From Methylobacterium sp. Leaf104 (lineage in GTDB: Bacteria > Pseudomonadota > Alphaproteobacteria > Rhizobiales > Beijerinckiaceae): DNA of 64,000 bases. Of the stretch, positions 18,708-28,041 are shown in pieces. The position numbers and the translations under genes are program-made. How positions within the stretch are numbered: position 1 is the first letter of the stretch; each line of letters opens with the position of its first letter. The notes under the pieces were generated by a model. It had not been told where the DNA came from, searched no databases, and saw nothing but the letters and a program-made list of their open reading frames with translations. The stretch lies in NCBI RefSeq assembly GCF_001422885.1, contig NZ_LMMZ01000001.1, positions 248,753 to 312,752 of the forward strand, given 5' to 3'.

Positions 18708-19763
18708 TCAGCGCGGCGCGGCCATCCTGAGGGTCCCGCGACCGGCGGCCTTGGCCGCGTAGAGGGCCGCGTCGGCGTCGCTGAACAGGTCCGCGGGCGC
18801 CGACCACGCCGCCCGCGCGATGCCCACGGAGGCGCCGAGGCGGAGGCGCACGCCGCGGTGGAGGACGGGCTCGCGCAGGGCCGCGACGATCCGCCGGCCG
18901 AGCGCCTCGCAGAGGGGCGCGTCGGCCTCCCGCCGGAGCAGGACCGCGAACTCGTCCCCGCCGATCCGGGCGACGAGGTCGGCCGCGTGGCAGACCTCGC
19001 GCAGCCGCCGGGCCGCTTCCCGCAGGCAGGCATCGCCCACGGCGTGCCCATGGGTGTCGTTGATCGCCTTGAAGCCGTCGAGGTCGACCAGCACCAGCGC
19101 GCCGGTCTCGGAGAGCTCCGCCAGCCGGCCGTCGAAGACCGTCCGGTTGGCGAGGCCCGTCATGCCGTCGAACTCCGCCATCCGGCGCGTGCGGTCCGCC
19201 AGCAGCTTCTGCTCGGTGATGTCCTGCTTGAACCCGAACAGGCGGGCCGGAACGCCGTCCCGGGCCTCCACCGTCGCGGTGATCCGGATCCAGCGCCGGC
19301 TGCCGCGCCGCCCGACGATCTCGGATTCCAGGGTGAACGAGGACCGGCGGCCGATCGCCTCCGCCCGCACGGCCACGAGCTGGCGGCGCGCCTCCGCGGT
19401 GTAGCAGGCGAGGGTGTCCCGGCGGTTCGGCGCCGCTCCGCGCGGGAACTCGAAGAGGTCGTAGACGCCCCCGCTCCAGCGCAGGGTCTCGCCCGGCAGG
19501 TCGCAGTGCCAGAGACCGATCCCGGCCTCGGCCGAGGCCCGCTCGAAGACGCGCGTCCGGTCGGCGAGGGCATCGGCCTGGCGCTGGATCAGGGCCGCCT
19601 GGGCGGCGAGTTCGCCGCGGAGCGCGAGGATCGTCGCGGTGTCGCGCCACCGCTGCGCCGCCGCGGCGTCGACGGCATGGGTGGCCACGCGGAGGGCGGC
19701 GGAGGCCAGGCGTCCACGAGGCGGAACCCGCAGCGGGTCGGTGGGATCACCGGAAGACGTCAA
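18708..19763 (-). CDS. PAS-GGDEF diguanylate cyclase, probably without I-site
   Basis: 351 codons. An N-terminal helix with coiled-coil character (about residues 35-75) leads into a PAS domain (about 75-180, ending GFKQDITEQK), then a GGDEF domain (about 190-345) with the intact active site RIGGDEFAVLL. It should make cyclic di-GMP from two GTP. The inhibitory site that is usually RxxD five residues before GGDEF reads HAAD, so product inhibition is probably lost or weakened. No signal peptide or membrane helix is visible, so it is cytoplasmic. It converges with the transpeptidase-like gene, 13 bp apart. Confidence 0.87.
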   Translation of the reverse strand: MTSSGDPTDPLRVPPRGRLASAALRVATHAVDAAAAQRWRDTATILALRGELAAQAALIQRQADALADRTRVFERASAEAGIGLWHCDLPGETLRWSGGVYDLFEFPRGAAPNRRDTLACYTAEARRQLVAVRAEAIGRRSSFTLESEIVGRRGSRRWIRITATVEARDGVPARLFGFKQDITEQKLLADRTRRMAEFDGMTGLANRTVFDGRLAELSETGALVLVDLDGFKAINDTHGHAVGDACLREAARRLREVCHAADLVARIGGDEFAVLLRREADAPLCEALGRRIVAALREPVLHRGVRLRLGASVGIARAAWSAPADLFSDADAALYAAKAAGRGTLRMAAPR

Positions 19764-19918
19764 GGGTCGTGCCCCGTTCGAGCCGAGGCACGAGACCCGA
19801 ATCGCGCGAAGATCGCCGCCAGCGATCTCCCCGGTTCCGAGACGTCCTCAGGTCCCCACGATAGGGGCGGCCAGGTTAACGGAGGTTAACCGCCGCGGCA
19901 CGTCCTGTCACGCTTCGC

Positions 19919-20350
19919 CTATTCGGCGGCCTTGTCCCCGTCCTGGACCTCGGCCTTGTCGGCCGGCGGCTCGGCACTCGCCACGGATTTGCGCTCGAGC
20001 ATCGGTTGCAGGCGCTCGGCCAGCTGCTGCCCCAGGTGGCGGGTATAGGCGTTCTGGAAGTAGCGGGTGCCGGTGCCGCGCCCGTAGAGGCGGTCATGGG
20101 CCTGGATCATCGCGTCGACTTCCGGGCGGCACAGGAAGCCGGTGATTCCGGCGGCCTCGTACCAGCGGCCCGCCCGGGCGTGCCGGGTGGCGGCCGGGTT
20201 GGACAGCACGGTCTCGGCGAAGCACTCCGTCGCCGCCCGCTCGAGGGGCGACATCACCGCGTGGGGTTGGGCCGGATTACGGCCTGCCGCCTCCGCCGCG
20301 GCGCCCCATCCCAAGGTCGTCACCAACGCGCCGAACAGCAAAGCCTTCAT
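19919..20350 (-). CDS. Uncharacterised secreted protein
   Basis: 143 codons. A signal peptide (residues 1-22, ending AAEAA) precedes a helical-looking mature part. Two Cys (in ATECFAE and GFLCRPE) may form a disulfide. The C-terminus is charged (Lys, Asp, Glu, Ala rich). I recognise no family. The open frame, good signal peptide and codon pattern support it as a real gene. Confidence 0.6.
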   Translation of the reverse strand: MKALLFGALVTTLGWGAAAEAAGRNPAQPHAVMSPLERAATECFAETVLSNPAATRHARAGRWYEAAGITGFLCRPEVDAMIQAHDRLYGRGTGTRYFQNAYTRHLGQQLAERLQPMLERKSVASAEPPADKAEVQDGDKAAE

Positions 20351-20493
20351 CGTGGGAAGCCCCGTGCGTAATCGTTCTCGATCCGACGCGAGTATTCACC
20401 AGCGATTGGGTCCGGAGAAGGGCGGAAGTCCGGCACTCCGGCGTCGGACGACGATCGGCGCGCGGTTGTGGCGCGCCCATCACAGGGGGGCCT

Positions 20494-20880
20494 TCAGCCC
20501 CGGCGCTCGGCGTTCCAGCGCCCGCTGCAGGCGATCAGGCCGGTGGTGGTCCAGGTGCCGTTGCCGGTGCCCGAGCGGCCGAGCCGCCCGACCACGTCGG
20601 CGGCGTCGTTGCCGCGGGAGATCACGGCCCGAACGGCGCCGCTCTGCGAGACCCGGCCGTTGATGTTGAACTCGCCGCCGGCATAGCTCGCCTCGCCCCG
20701 CCGGATCTGCACGCCGTAGCGGTAGGCCCGGTCGCAGGGGCCGTCGAGGGTCACCACCTCGATGCTCCAGGTGCCGTCGTAGCGATTCGGCACCTGGACC
20801 TTCTTCTTGGCGGCGTCGGCGACCCCGGCGGAGGCGGTCAGGAGGGCGAGGGTAGTCGCCGCGAGGGCTGCGCGTCGCAT
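20494..20880 (-). CDS. Uncharacterised secreted beta-rich protein
   Basis: 128 codons. A signal peptide (residues 1-23, ending VADA) precedes a basic KKK stretch and then a Gly/Trp-rich, strand-forming region (NRYDGTWSIEV ... GNGTWTTTG ... CSGRWNAERRG). Two Cys residues may be disulfide-bonded. Similar small proteins occur widely in Rhizobiales without known function. It lies 66 bp downstream of the mutase small-subunit gene, on the same strand, and may share its transcript. Confidence 0.65.
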   Translation of the reverse strand: MRRAALAATTLALLTASAGVADAAKKKVQVPNRYDGTWSIEVVTLDGPCDRAYRYGVQIRRGEASYAGGEFNINGRVSQSGAVRAVISRGNDAADVVGRLGRSGTGNGTWTTTGLIACSGRWNAERRG

Positions 20881-20946
20881 GGCATTCCGTTCGTGTTTCG
20901 ACTCGACTGGGCCGAGAACGAGCGTGGCCGCCCGACGGTTGCGCCC

Positions 20947-22806
20947 CTACGCGTTCGTCGCGTGCGCCAGCGCTCCCGTCAGCAGCGCCAGAACGTCGCC
21001 GCCGGCCTGGAGCTCGCCGTCGACGCCGGCCGCCTTCAGGGGCCCGGCGAGGTCGCCCGCCTTGCCGGCGAGGTACAGGGCGGCGGCGCCCGCGGCCTTG
21101 AGCGCCCGGGCGGCCTCGACCGCGTGGGTGGCGTAGAGGGCGTCGGAGGAGCACAGGCAGGCGATACGGGCACCCGAGGCGCGGAAGGCCTCCGCCAGGG
21201 CCGCCGGCTCGGTGAAGCCCTCCTGGTTCACCGCCTCGATGCCGCCGGCCGCGAAGGCGTTGGCGGCGAAGGTCGAGCGGGCGTTGAAGACCGCCACCGG
21301 GCCGAGATTGGCCAGGAACACCGAGGGGCGGCGGCCGCTCGCCGCGAGCGCCGCGTCGGAGGCGTCGCGCAGGGCCTCGTAGGGCTCGGCGAGGCGCTGG
21401 GAGGGCAGGGGCGCGCCGGTCATGGCCGGCCCGCGGCCGAAGCCGGCGGCCGGAGGCGCCGCCACGGGGGCGACCTCCAGCACCGTGACGGGCTTCTCGG
21501 CGAGGTAGGGGAACTCGCTGGCGCCGGTCAGGGCCTCGCGGCGGGTGGCGACGTTCCGGGACCGGGTCGCCCGCGTCGCGGCGATCCGCTTCTGGATCAT
21601 GCCGCTCCGCAGGCTCGCGACGATGCCGCCCTCGTTCTCGATCTCCTGGAAGGCGGCCCAGGCGGCCGTGGTCAGCTCGCCCGTCAGCGTCTCGAAGCTG
21701 CCGGCCCCGGCGGCCGGGTCGGCGACGCGGGCGAGGTTCGATTCCTCGATGAGGACGATCTGGCTGTTGCGCACCACGCGCCGCGCGAAGGCGTCGCTCA
21801 GGCCCAGGGCCGCCGTGTAGGGCAGGGCGGTGATCGCGTCGGCCCCGCCGAGGCCGGCCGAGCAGGCGGCCATGGCCGTGCGCAGGATGTTCACGAAGGG
21901 ATCGCGCCGGGTCATCATCCGCCAGGCGGTCTCGGCATGGAGGCGCAGGGGCCGGGGCGCGAGGCCGCAGGCCGATTCCACCCGCGCCCAGAGCCGGCGC
22001 ATGGCCCGGAACTTGGCGATGGTCAGGAACTCGTCGGCATCGGCCGTGAGCAGGACCGCGACGGCATCGCGGGCGCGCTCCAGCGGGTGCCCGTCGGTCT
22101 CCAGGACGCGCAGGTAGTCCACGGCGGTGGCGAGCACGGCCGCGAGCTCGGCGGCCTCGCTGGCCCCGGCCTCGTGGTAGGGCCGGCCGTCGGCGAGGCA
22201 GGCGCGTCCCGTGAAGCCCTCGGCGTCGAAGGCCGCGAGGGTGCGGCCGATCTCGGCGCCGTACCGCTCCGCCAGGGACCCGCCGGCGGCGAGGGTGCCG
22301 ACGGGGTCGAGGCCGAGGTCGAGGTCGAGGCCCTTCAGAGTCTCGCCGCGGGCCTTGACCACGTCCTTGATCAGGAAGGCGGCCTCGATCCCGCGCGCGC
22401 CCGCGTCGAGGCGGGTGGCGATCAGCGGCAGCATCACGTTGCCGAGAGCCGCGTCGAGGTCGGCGGCGTTCGTGGCGGTGAGGCCGTAGCCGCGGGCGGC
22501 GGGGGCGCCGGCGAAGACCAGGGCGAGGGCGTCGGCGCCGCCCTCGAGGTCGGCGAGGGCGAGGGCGCTCGCCTGGGCTCCCTCCGGGTGGTCGACCCGC
22601 TGGGAGACGCGCCACGGGCCGGGCGCCCGCATGGGCTGCGCCACCGGCGCGGCCGCGTCGTAGAGGGGCTCGATGCGGATTCCGTCGGCGGTCTTCGAGA
22701 CGAGGCGCTTCTCGAAATCCCCGCCCTTCAGGACACCGTCGACGAGGCCGAGCCAGCGCTCGCGGGTCGCGGGCGGAAACAGGTCGGCGAGGGGACGGTC
22801 TTCCAT
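20947..22806 (-). CDS. mutA: Methylmalonyl-CoA mutase small (beta) subunit
   Basis: 619 codons. The TIM-barrel half of methylmalonyl-CoA mutase is recognisable (GGADALALVFAG; ALPYTAALGLSDAFARRVVRN; DPAAGAGSFETLT), followed by a B12-domain-like C-terminus in which the cobalamin-binding DxHxxG motif is missing (the segment reads NARSTFAAN). This is the hallmark of the non-catalytic small subunit, which pairs with a B12-binding large subunit to interconvert methylmalonyl-CoA and succinyl-CoA. In Methylobacterium this serves the ethylmalonyl-CoA/glyoxylate regeneration route. The large subunit is not in this window, which fits the split arrangement known in that genus. The start MEDRPLADLFPP at 22806 was chosen by homology. 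Confidence 0.9.
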   Translation of the reverse strand: MEDRPLADLFPPATRERWLGLVDGVLKGGDFEKRLVSKTADGIRIEPLYDAAAPVAQPMRAPGPWRVSQRVDHPEGAQASALALADLEGGADALALVFAGAPAARGYGLTATNAADLDAALGNVMLPLIATRLDAGARGIEAAFLIKDVVKARGETLKGLDLDLGLDPVGTLAAGGSLAERYGAEIGRTLAAFDAEGFTGRACLADGRPYHEAGASEAAELAAVLATAVDYLRVLETDGHPLERARDAVAVLLTADADEFLTIAKFRAMRRLWARVESACGLAPRPLRLHAETAWRMMTRRDPFVNILRTAMAACSAGLGGADAITALPYTAALGLSDAFARRVVRNSQIVLIEESNLARVADPAAGAGSFETLTGELTTAAWAAFQEIENEGGIVASLRSGMIQKRIAATRATRSRNVATRREALTGASEFPYLAEKPVTVLEVAPVAAPPAAGFGRGPAMTGAPLPSQRLAEPYEALRDASDAALAASGRRPSVFLANLGPVAVFNARSTFAANAFAAGGIEAVNQEGFTEPAALAEAFRASGARIACLCSSDALYATHAVEAARALKAAGAAALYLAGKAGDLAGPLKAAGVDGELQAGGDVLALLTGALAHATNA

Positions 22807-22830
22807 CGGGGCTGGCCTCCGCATGTGCTT

Positions 22831-22864
22831 GGCTCCGGCCAAGCGGCTCGGCTCCGGCCAAGCG
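22831..22864. repeat. Two 15-bp direct repeats upstream of mutA
   Basis: GGCTCCGGCCAAGCG occurs at 22831-22845 and 22850-22864, offset by 19 bp, 25-58 bp upstream of the mutA start. Each copy also forms a short hairpin (GCTTGG-ctccgg-CCAAGC for the first). They may be an activator or repressor site, or just leader structure. Confidence 0.6.
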
Positions 22865-22974
22865 CGGCCGGGCCGTCTTTCCGGACAGCCCTTGCACGCG
22901 GCGGAGCGCGGACGCAATCGCCTCGCCCGCCTGTATTCTTTATCTCGGCCGGTCCACGGATCGGCGCCCGCGCC

Positions 22975-23781
22975 TCAGCCGAAGAGGATCAGGCCGGCGA
23001 AGCCGAGGGAGCCGACGATGATGCGCCACCAGGCGAACAGCCGGAACCCGTGGGAGGCGACGTAGTCGAGCACCGTCCGCACCACGATGAAGGCCGAGAT
23101 GAAGGCGACGATGAAGCCGATGATGATCAGGCCGGTGTCGTCCCGCGAGAGGTTCTTGTAGTTGTCGAGCAGGTCCTTGGCGAAGGCCCCCGCCATGGTG
23201 GGGATCGCGAGGTAGAACGAGAACTCGGTGGCCGAGCGCTTGTCGGCGCCCATCAGCATCGCGCCCACTATGGTGGCGCCCGAGCGCGACACGCCCGGGA
23301 TCATGGCGATGCACTGAAACAGACCGATCTTGAAGTCCATCGGCAGGGTGAAATCGAAGACGTCGCGCTTCTTCACCTCGAGTTCGGTCTCGTCGAGGAC
23401 GAGCAGGACGATGCCGCCGGCCACCAGGGTCGCGCAGACGATCCAGGGGTTGAAGAGGTAGTACTTGATGTATTTCGAGAAGAGGCCGCCGATGATCGCC
23501 GCCGGCAGGAAGGCGAGCAGGATGCCGAGGACGAAGCGGCGCGCCTTGGGGTCGTTGGGCAGCGACAGGGTGATGCCGAGGAGCCGGCGGAAATAGACCG
23601 CCAGGATCGCCAGGATGGCGCCGAGCTGGATCAACACCTCGAAGGTGTTGTTGGGCGATTCGAAGCCGATGAAGTGGCCGACGAGGAGTTGGTGCCCGGT
23701 CGACGAGACGGGGATGAACTCGGTCGCCCCCTCCACCACGGCGAGCACGACCGCCTTCGCGATGCCCATCGCATCCATCAT
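22975..23781 (-). CDS. uppP: Undecaprenyl-diphosphatase UppP
   Basis: 268 codons. An integral membrane phosphatase that recycles undecaprenyl pyrophosphate to the monophosphate carrier for cell-wall synthesis. The signature motifs are EGATEFIPVSSTGHQLL (about 15-31) and the PGVSRSGATI segment with the catalytic Arg/Ser region (about 165-175). About eight hydrophobic helices span the protein. The start may be either of two adjacent Met codons (23781 or 23778). Confidence 0.95.
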   Translation of the reverse strand: MMDAMGIAKAVVLAVVEGATEFIPVSSTGHQLLVGHFIGFESPNNTFEVLIQLGAILAILAVYFRRLLGITLSLPNDPKARRFVLGILLAFLPAAIIGGLFSKYIKYYLFNPWIVCATLVAGGIVLLVLDETELEVKKRDVFDFTLPMDFKIGLFQCIAMIPGVSRSGATIVGAMLMGADKRSATEFSFYLAIPTMAGAFAKDLLDNYKNLSRDDTGLIIIGFIVAFISAFIVVRTVLDYVASHGFRLFAWWRIIVGSLGFAGLILFG

Positions 23782-24030
23782 CTCAGCGCCTCGACGGTTG
23801 GGGTGTTTCGTGGGACCGGGCCGGCCCGAAGCGGGTGGTGCATCCACCTCGCGCGGCCTTCGCGGATCGGGGCCGATCCGTCAAGGTTGACGGATGGTTA
23901 TCGCCTTCGCGACGAGCGTGTTAATGAGGCGGCAACCATCGGGCCATAAGTGTCATCACTGCCGACCATCCCCGCGGGGTCTCGACGTGGCCCGTCCCCC
24001 GGCAAACCCTCCCCGTGCGAAACGGCCTCG

Positions 24031-24723
24031 ATGGCGACGCTTTACCACTCTCCCTTCTGCCCGCATTCCCGCTTCATCCGCCTGGTCCTGTCCGAGATGG
24101 GCATGGAGCCGACGCTGATGGAGGAGCGTGCCTGGGACCGGCGCGAGGCCTTCCTGCTGATCAACCCGGCCGGGACGACGCCGGTGCTGGTGGAGCAGAC
24201 CGGCCTCGCCGTGCCGGGGGCCGGCATCATCGCGGAATATCTCGACGAGACCCGGGGGCTCGGCCTGAGCGGCCGGCGCCTCCTGCCCGAGACCACGGCG
24301 GCCCGGGTCGAGGTGCGCCGCCTGCTCGACTGGTTCCTGGTCAAGTTCAACGCCGAGGTGACCGAGTACCTCGTCACCGAGAAGATCTCGAAGCGCTTCA
24401 TGAACAGCGCCAACGGCGGCGGTCCGCCGGACATGAACGCCATTCGCGCCGCGCGCACCAACGTGCGCTACCACATGAAGTATATCGGCTACCTGATGTC
24501 CCGCCGGAAATGGCTGGCGGGCGACCATCTGACCTATGCGGATCTCGCGGCGGCGGCCCACCTCTCCTGCGTGGATTATCTTGGCGACGTGCCATGGGAC
24601 GAGGACGAGACGGCGAGGGACTGGTACGCGCGGGTGAAGTCGCGCCCGTGCTTCCGCACCCTGCTGGCCGACCGGGTGCCGGGCATGGCCCCGGCGGACC
24701 ATTACGCGAACCTGGATTTTTGA
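24031..24723 (+). CDS. Glutathione S-transferase family protein
   Basis: 230 codons. The thioredoxin-like N-terminal domain begins [18 protein letters not shown], with a Cys-Pro-His-Ser motif at the active-site position, and [12 protein letters not shown] as the glutathione-binding cis-Pro segment. The C-terminal helical domain contains [18 protein letters not shown], the GST N-capping motif. Substrate unknown. Its stop codon overlaps the queG TTG start, so it is the first gene of a coupled three-gene operon. Confidence 0.88.
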   Translation: MATLYHSPFCPHSRFIRLVLSEMGMEPTLMEERAWDRREAFLLINPAGTTPVLVEQTGLAVPGAGIIAEYLDETRGLGLSGRRLLPETTAARVEVRRLLDWFLVKFNAEVTEYLVTEKISKRFMNSANGGGPPDMNAIRAARTNVRYHMKYIGYLMSRRKWLAGDHLTYADLAAAAHLSCVDYLGDVPWDEDETARDWYARVKSRPCFRTLLADRVPGMAPADHYANLDF

Positions 24724-25928
24724 ACGCACCGCAGGCGCGCGCCGCGAACAAGCCGCCGCGAAGGATCCTCGCGGGCGCCGACCTGCGCCGGGCGGTCGAG
24801 GCGCGCGCCCGCCTCCTCGGCTTCGAGGCCGTCCGGGTCACCCGGCCGGACGCCGTTCCCGAACTCAAGGCCCGGCTGCCCGCCTGGCTCGCCGCCGAGC
24901 ACCACGGCGGGATGGACTGGATGGCGGAGCGCGCCGACCAGCGCGCCGACCCCGCCACCCTGTGGCCCGGCGTCCGCAGCGTGGTCATGCTCGGCATGAA
25001 TTACGGCCCCGCGGACGACCCCCTCGCGGTCCTGGCACGGACGGACCGGGCTGCCATCGCGGCCTACGCCCAGCGGCGGGACTACCACGAGGTGGTCAAG
25101 GGCAAGCTGAAGGAACTCGGCGGCTACCTGTCGGCCAAGGGCGACGTCCGGGTGAAGGTCTTCGTCGACACGGCGCCCGTGATGGAGAAGCCCCTGGCCG
25201 CCGCCGCCGGCCTCGGCTGGCAGGGCAAGCACACGGTGCTGGTCTCGCGCGCGCTCGGCAACTGGCTGCTGCTGGGCGCGATCTACACCTCGGCCGAGCT
25301 GGAGCCGGACGCGCCCGAGGCCGACCATTGCGGCTCGTGCCGGCGCTGCCTCGACATCTGCCCGACCGACGCCTTCCCGGCGCCCTACCGGCTCGATGCC
25401 CGCCGCTGCATCGCCTACCTCACCATCGAGCACGCCGGGCCGATCCCGACGGAGTTCCGCGCCGCCATCGGCAACCGGGTCTTCGGCTGCGACGACTGCC
25501 TCGCCGTCTGCCCCTGGAACAAGTTCGCCGCTACGGCCGCCGAGGGCCGCATGGCCGCGCGCGCAGACCTCGCCGCGCCGCCCCTGGCCGCGCTCGCGGG
25601 GCTCGACGAGGCGGCCTTCCGGGCGCATTTCGCCGGCACGCCGGTCAAGCGCACCGGGCGCGACCGCTTCCTGCGCAACGTGCTCATCGCGATCGGCAAC
25701 TCCGGCCAGCCCGCGCTCGCCGCCGCCGCGGAGGCGAACCTGTCCGATCCCTCGCCCCTGGTGCGCGGCATGGCGGTGTGGGCGCTCGGCCGCCTCGTGG
25801 CCCGGCCGCGGCTGCGGGACCTTTTCAACGCCCGGGGTTTCGGCGAAACCGACGACGCCGTCCGGGCCGAGTGGCGCCTCGCCCTCGACCCCGCCGGCCC
25901 CGAGTCGACAGGACACGCCGCCTCATGA
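24720..25928 (+). CDS. queG: Epoxyqueuosine reductase QueG
   Basis: 402 codons from a TTG start that overlaps the preceding stop (TTGA). QueG is a cobalamin and iron-sulfur enzyme that reduces epoxyqueuosine to queuosine in tRNA, the final step of the pathway whose early enzymes QueE, QueD and QueC lie at the left end of this window. VDTAPVMEK contains the catalytic Asp, and two [4Fe-4S] motifs follow ([12 protein letters not shown] and CDDCLAVCP). A HEAT-like C-terminal region is present. The upstream open frame overlaps the GST gene in another frame and was rejected as coding. The SDR gene start overlaps the queG stop (ATGA). Confidence 0.93.
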   Translation: MNAPQARAANKPPRRILAGADLRRAVEARARLLGFEAVRVTRPDAVPELKARLPAWLAAEHHGGMDWMAERADQRADPATLWPGVRSVVMLGMNYGPADDPLAVLARTDRAAIAAYAQRRDYHEVVKGKLKELGGYLSAKGDVRVKVFVDTAPVMEKPLAAAAGLGWQGKHTVLVSRALGNWLLLGAIYTSAELEPDAPEADHCGSCRRCLDICPTDAFPAPYRLDARRCIAYLTIEHAGPIPTEFRAAIGNRVFGCDDCLAVCPWNKFAATAAEGRMAARADLAAPPLAALAGLDEAAFRAHFAGTPVKRTGRDRFLRNVLIAIGNSGQPALAAAAEANLSDPSPLVRGMAVWALGRLVARPRLRDLFNARGFGETDDAVRAEWRLALDPAGPESTGHAAS

Positions 25929-26785
25929 ACCTCTTCGTCTTCGGCCTCGGCTTCACCGCCCGCCGCTTCGTGGAGCGCGCTCGCGACCGCTTCGACAGGG
26001 TCCGCGCCACGGTCACCGATCCGGCGCGGACCGGGCCCGGCGACATCGCCGAGCTTCGGGCCTTCGGGCCCGATTCCGACGACCCCCACATCGCGGCCGA
26101 CCTCGCCGACACGGATGTGCTCCTCGTCTCGGCCCCTCCGGTCCGCGACCTCGACACGACCCTCGCGGTATACCGCGACGCCATCGCGGGCAGCCGCATC
26201 GGCTGGATCGGCTACCTCTCCACCATCGGCGTCTACGGCGACCACCACGGCAACTGGATCGACGAGGACACGGCCCCGAGCCCGGTCAGCGGCCGCTCGC
26301 AAGGCCGACTCGCCGTCGAGGCGGCCTGGCTGTCCCTCGGGCGCGAGACCGGCAAACCCGTGCAGGTGTTCCGCCTCTCGGGCATCTACGGCCCGGGCCG
26401 CAACCCGATCGTGAAGCTGCGCGAGGGCAAGTCGCAGCGGATCATCAAGCCGGGACAGGTGTTTAACCGCATCCACGTGGACGACATCGCCACGACGCTG
26501 CTGGCCTCGATCGACCGGCCGCGCAACGGCGCCGTCTACAACGTCACCGACGACGCGCCGACGCCGCCGCAGGTGGTCACCGAATACGCCGCCAAGCTCG
26601 CCGGCCTGCCGCTGCCGCCGGAGGTGGATTTCGAGACGGCCGACCTCAGCCCGATGGCACGCAGCTTCTACGGCGAGAACAAGAGAGTGCGGAACCACCG
26701 CATCCGCCAGGAACTCGGCGTCGACCTCGCCTATCCGACCTACCGCGAGGGTCTCGCCGCCCTCGTGGCGGATGCGCGGACCTGA
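25925..26785 (+). CDS. NAD-dependent epimerase/dehydratase-like SDR protein (YeeZ-like)
   Basis: 286 codons. The N-terminus [15 protein letters not shown] has an atypical Gly-x-Gly nucleotide-binding turn, as in the YeeZ group of extended SDR proteins. The [13 protein letters not shown] segment holds the Thr/Ser and Tyr of an epimerase-like active site, and [13 protein letters not shown] is the conserved downstream motif. Substrate is not known. It starts on the ATGA overlap with queG, so it is the third gene of the GST-queG-SDR operon. Confidence 0.85.
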   Translation: MNLFVFGLGFTARRFVERARDRFDRVRATVTDPARTGPGDIAELRAFGPDSDDPHIAADLADTDVLLVSAPPVRDLDTTLAVYRDAIAGSRIGWIGYLSTIGVYGDHHGNWIDEDTAPSPVSGRSQGRLAVEAAWLSLGRETGKPVQVFRLSGIYGPGRNPIVKLREGKSQRIIKPGQVFNRIHVDDIATTLLASIDRPRNGAVYNVTDDAPTPPQVVTEYAAKLAGLPLPPEVDFETADLSPMARSFYGENKRVRNHRIRQELGVDLAYPTYREGLAALVADART

Positions 26786-26792
26786 GCCTCGC

Positions 26793-27839
26793 TCAGGCCG
26801 CCTGCCGATTGACCGGCACGCCGAAATGGTCGCGATAGCGCGCCGCGATGGCCGAAACGGGCAGCACGACGAAGACGTCGGTGGTGCCGAACTGGTGGTC
26901 CACCACCGCCCCATCGCCGAAGGTGGCCCCGACGCGCAGGTAGCCCTTGATCAGCGGCGGCAGCGCCTGCAGCGCCGCCTTCGGGTCGACGGCCTCGCGC
27001 GCCAGGCGGTTCATCGCGACGTAGCGCTCCGGCAGGGCACGGGCGCACCAGCCCTCGGCGGCACGGGCGTGGTGGTGGAGAAAGCTCAAGGGCAGGGCCA
27101 GGCGCTCGGGGTCGGTCCCCTCCAGGCTGGCGCAGCCGAGCATGGCGTCGATGCGGTGATGCTGGACATAGGCCCAGATGCCGGCCCAGAGCAGTTCCAC
27201 CGTCCGCTTCGTCCGGTAGGGCTTGAGCACGCAGGAGCGGCCGAGTTCGAGGAAGCGCGCTCCCGGATTGGCCGCCATCATCGGGGCGATGTCGTACTCG
27301 CCCGCGGTGTAGAAGCCGAAATGGCGGTCGGCCGCCTCCTGGCGCAGGAGCCGGTAGGTGCCCACCACCTTCGGCCGGGTCCGGCGGAAAGGCTTGGTCG
27401 CGAAGGGCGAGGCATCCACGTCGGCGTGATCGATGACGAGGAGGTGGTCGCAGACCGCGTCGTAATCATCGATGTCCCGTCGCGACAGCATCGCGAGTCC
27501 GCTCGGGACGGCCGACATCTCCTCGTAGAACACCCGGTAGCGCAGGCGCTGCGCCCGCCGGATCTCGGAGACCGTGGTAGCGAGCCGCACTTCCAGGGTG
27601 CCGATGCGGCCGAGCGTTGGCGCCAGGCCAGGCGCGGCCAGGGGTTTCCGGAGACGGGGCTTGAACCGGATCGGCGCTGTACCCGGCGGAAGCAGCAGGC
27701 CGCGCGGATGGAAGGCGGGTAGGCCGGCACGGCCCGCCTCGGCGGTGCGCTGCTTCAGCCTGGCGAAGGGGGCGTTCACATGCGCCTCCCAACCATTGAG
27801 CCACGCCGTGGAGGCATCGCGCGCGAAGTTCGGGACCAT
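26793..27839 (-). CDS. OlsB-like GNAT acyltransferase (ornithine lipid synthesis)
   Basis: 348 codons. The family carries LRYRVFYEEM near residue 98-110 and the CDHLLVID ... VVGTYRLLR ... LELGRSCVLKPYR segments typical of the 3-hydroxyacyl-ACP-dependent ornithine acyltransferase group and the related hemolysin-like GNATs. OlsB makes lyso-ornithine lipid, a phosphorus-free membrane lipid precursor, at the inner membrane. An N-terminal extension of about 70 residues precedes the catalytic domain. No olsA partner is adjacent, so the exact lipid role is inferred. Confidence 0.78.
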   Translation of the reverse strand: MVPNFARDASTAWLNGWEAHVNAPFARLKQRTAEAGRAGLPAFHPRGLLLPPGTAPIRFKPRLRKPLAAPGLAPTLGRIGTLEVRLATTVSEIRRAQRLRYRVFYEEMSAVPSGLAMLSRRDIDDYDAVCDHLLVIDHADVDASPFATKPFRRTRPKVVGTYRLLRQEAADRHFGFYTAGEYDIAPMMAANPGARFLELGRSCVLKPYRTKRTVELLWAGIWAYVQHHRIDAMLGCASLEGTDPERLALPLSFLHHHARAAEGWCARALPERYVAMNRLAREAVDPKAALQALPPLIKGYLRVGATFGDGAVVDHQFGTTDVFVVLPVSAIAARYRDHFGVPVNRQAA

Positions 27840-27989
27840 CGTCCAATCCGCCCTGTCGGGACACTGAGGCGGCTCCGCGGGAGCCCCTGGCCTCGTGCCT
27901 TCGGGAGGTCACAAAATCACGAAGCCCACACGCTTTTATGACACGGATTGCTGTTTTGCCAGAGGAGCTTGCAATGGATCAAAGCCGGC

Positions 27990-28024
27990 CCTTCGGCGAC
28001 GTCCCGATGGGTAGTCGCCGAAGG
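27990..28024 (-). terminator. Terminator hairpin downstream of the DUF2267-like gene
   Basis: A perfect 11-bp inverted repeat (CCTTCGGCGAC at 27990-28000 and GTCGCCGAAGG at 28014-28024) around a 13-nt loop, 18 bp past the stop of the minus-strand gene ending at 28042. Only a short T-containing tail follows on the minus strand. Confidence 0.65.
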
Positions 28025-28041
28025 ATCGGACCCGCGCGATC

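Noticed and set aside
20947..22806. Catalytic methylmalonyl-CoA mutase large subunit
   Set aside because: The B12-binding DxHxxG motif is missing and the length fits the small subunit.
22807..22974. Cobalamin riboswitch before the mutase gene
   Set aside because: The region is too short and lacks the B12-box; only direct repeats are seen.
20893..23949. A 1,018-codon open frame on the plus strand across mutA and uppP
   Set aside because: Antisense to two clear genes, with composition typical of a shadow frame and no motifs.
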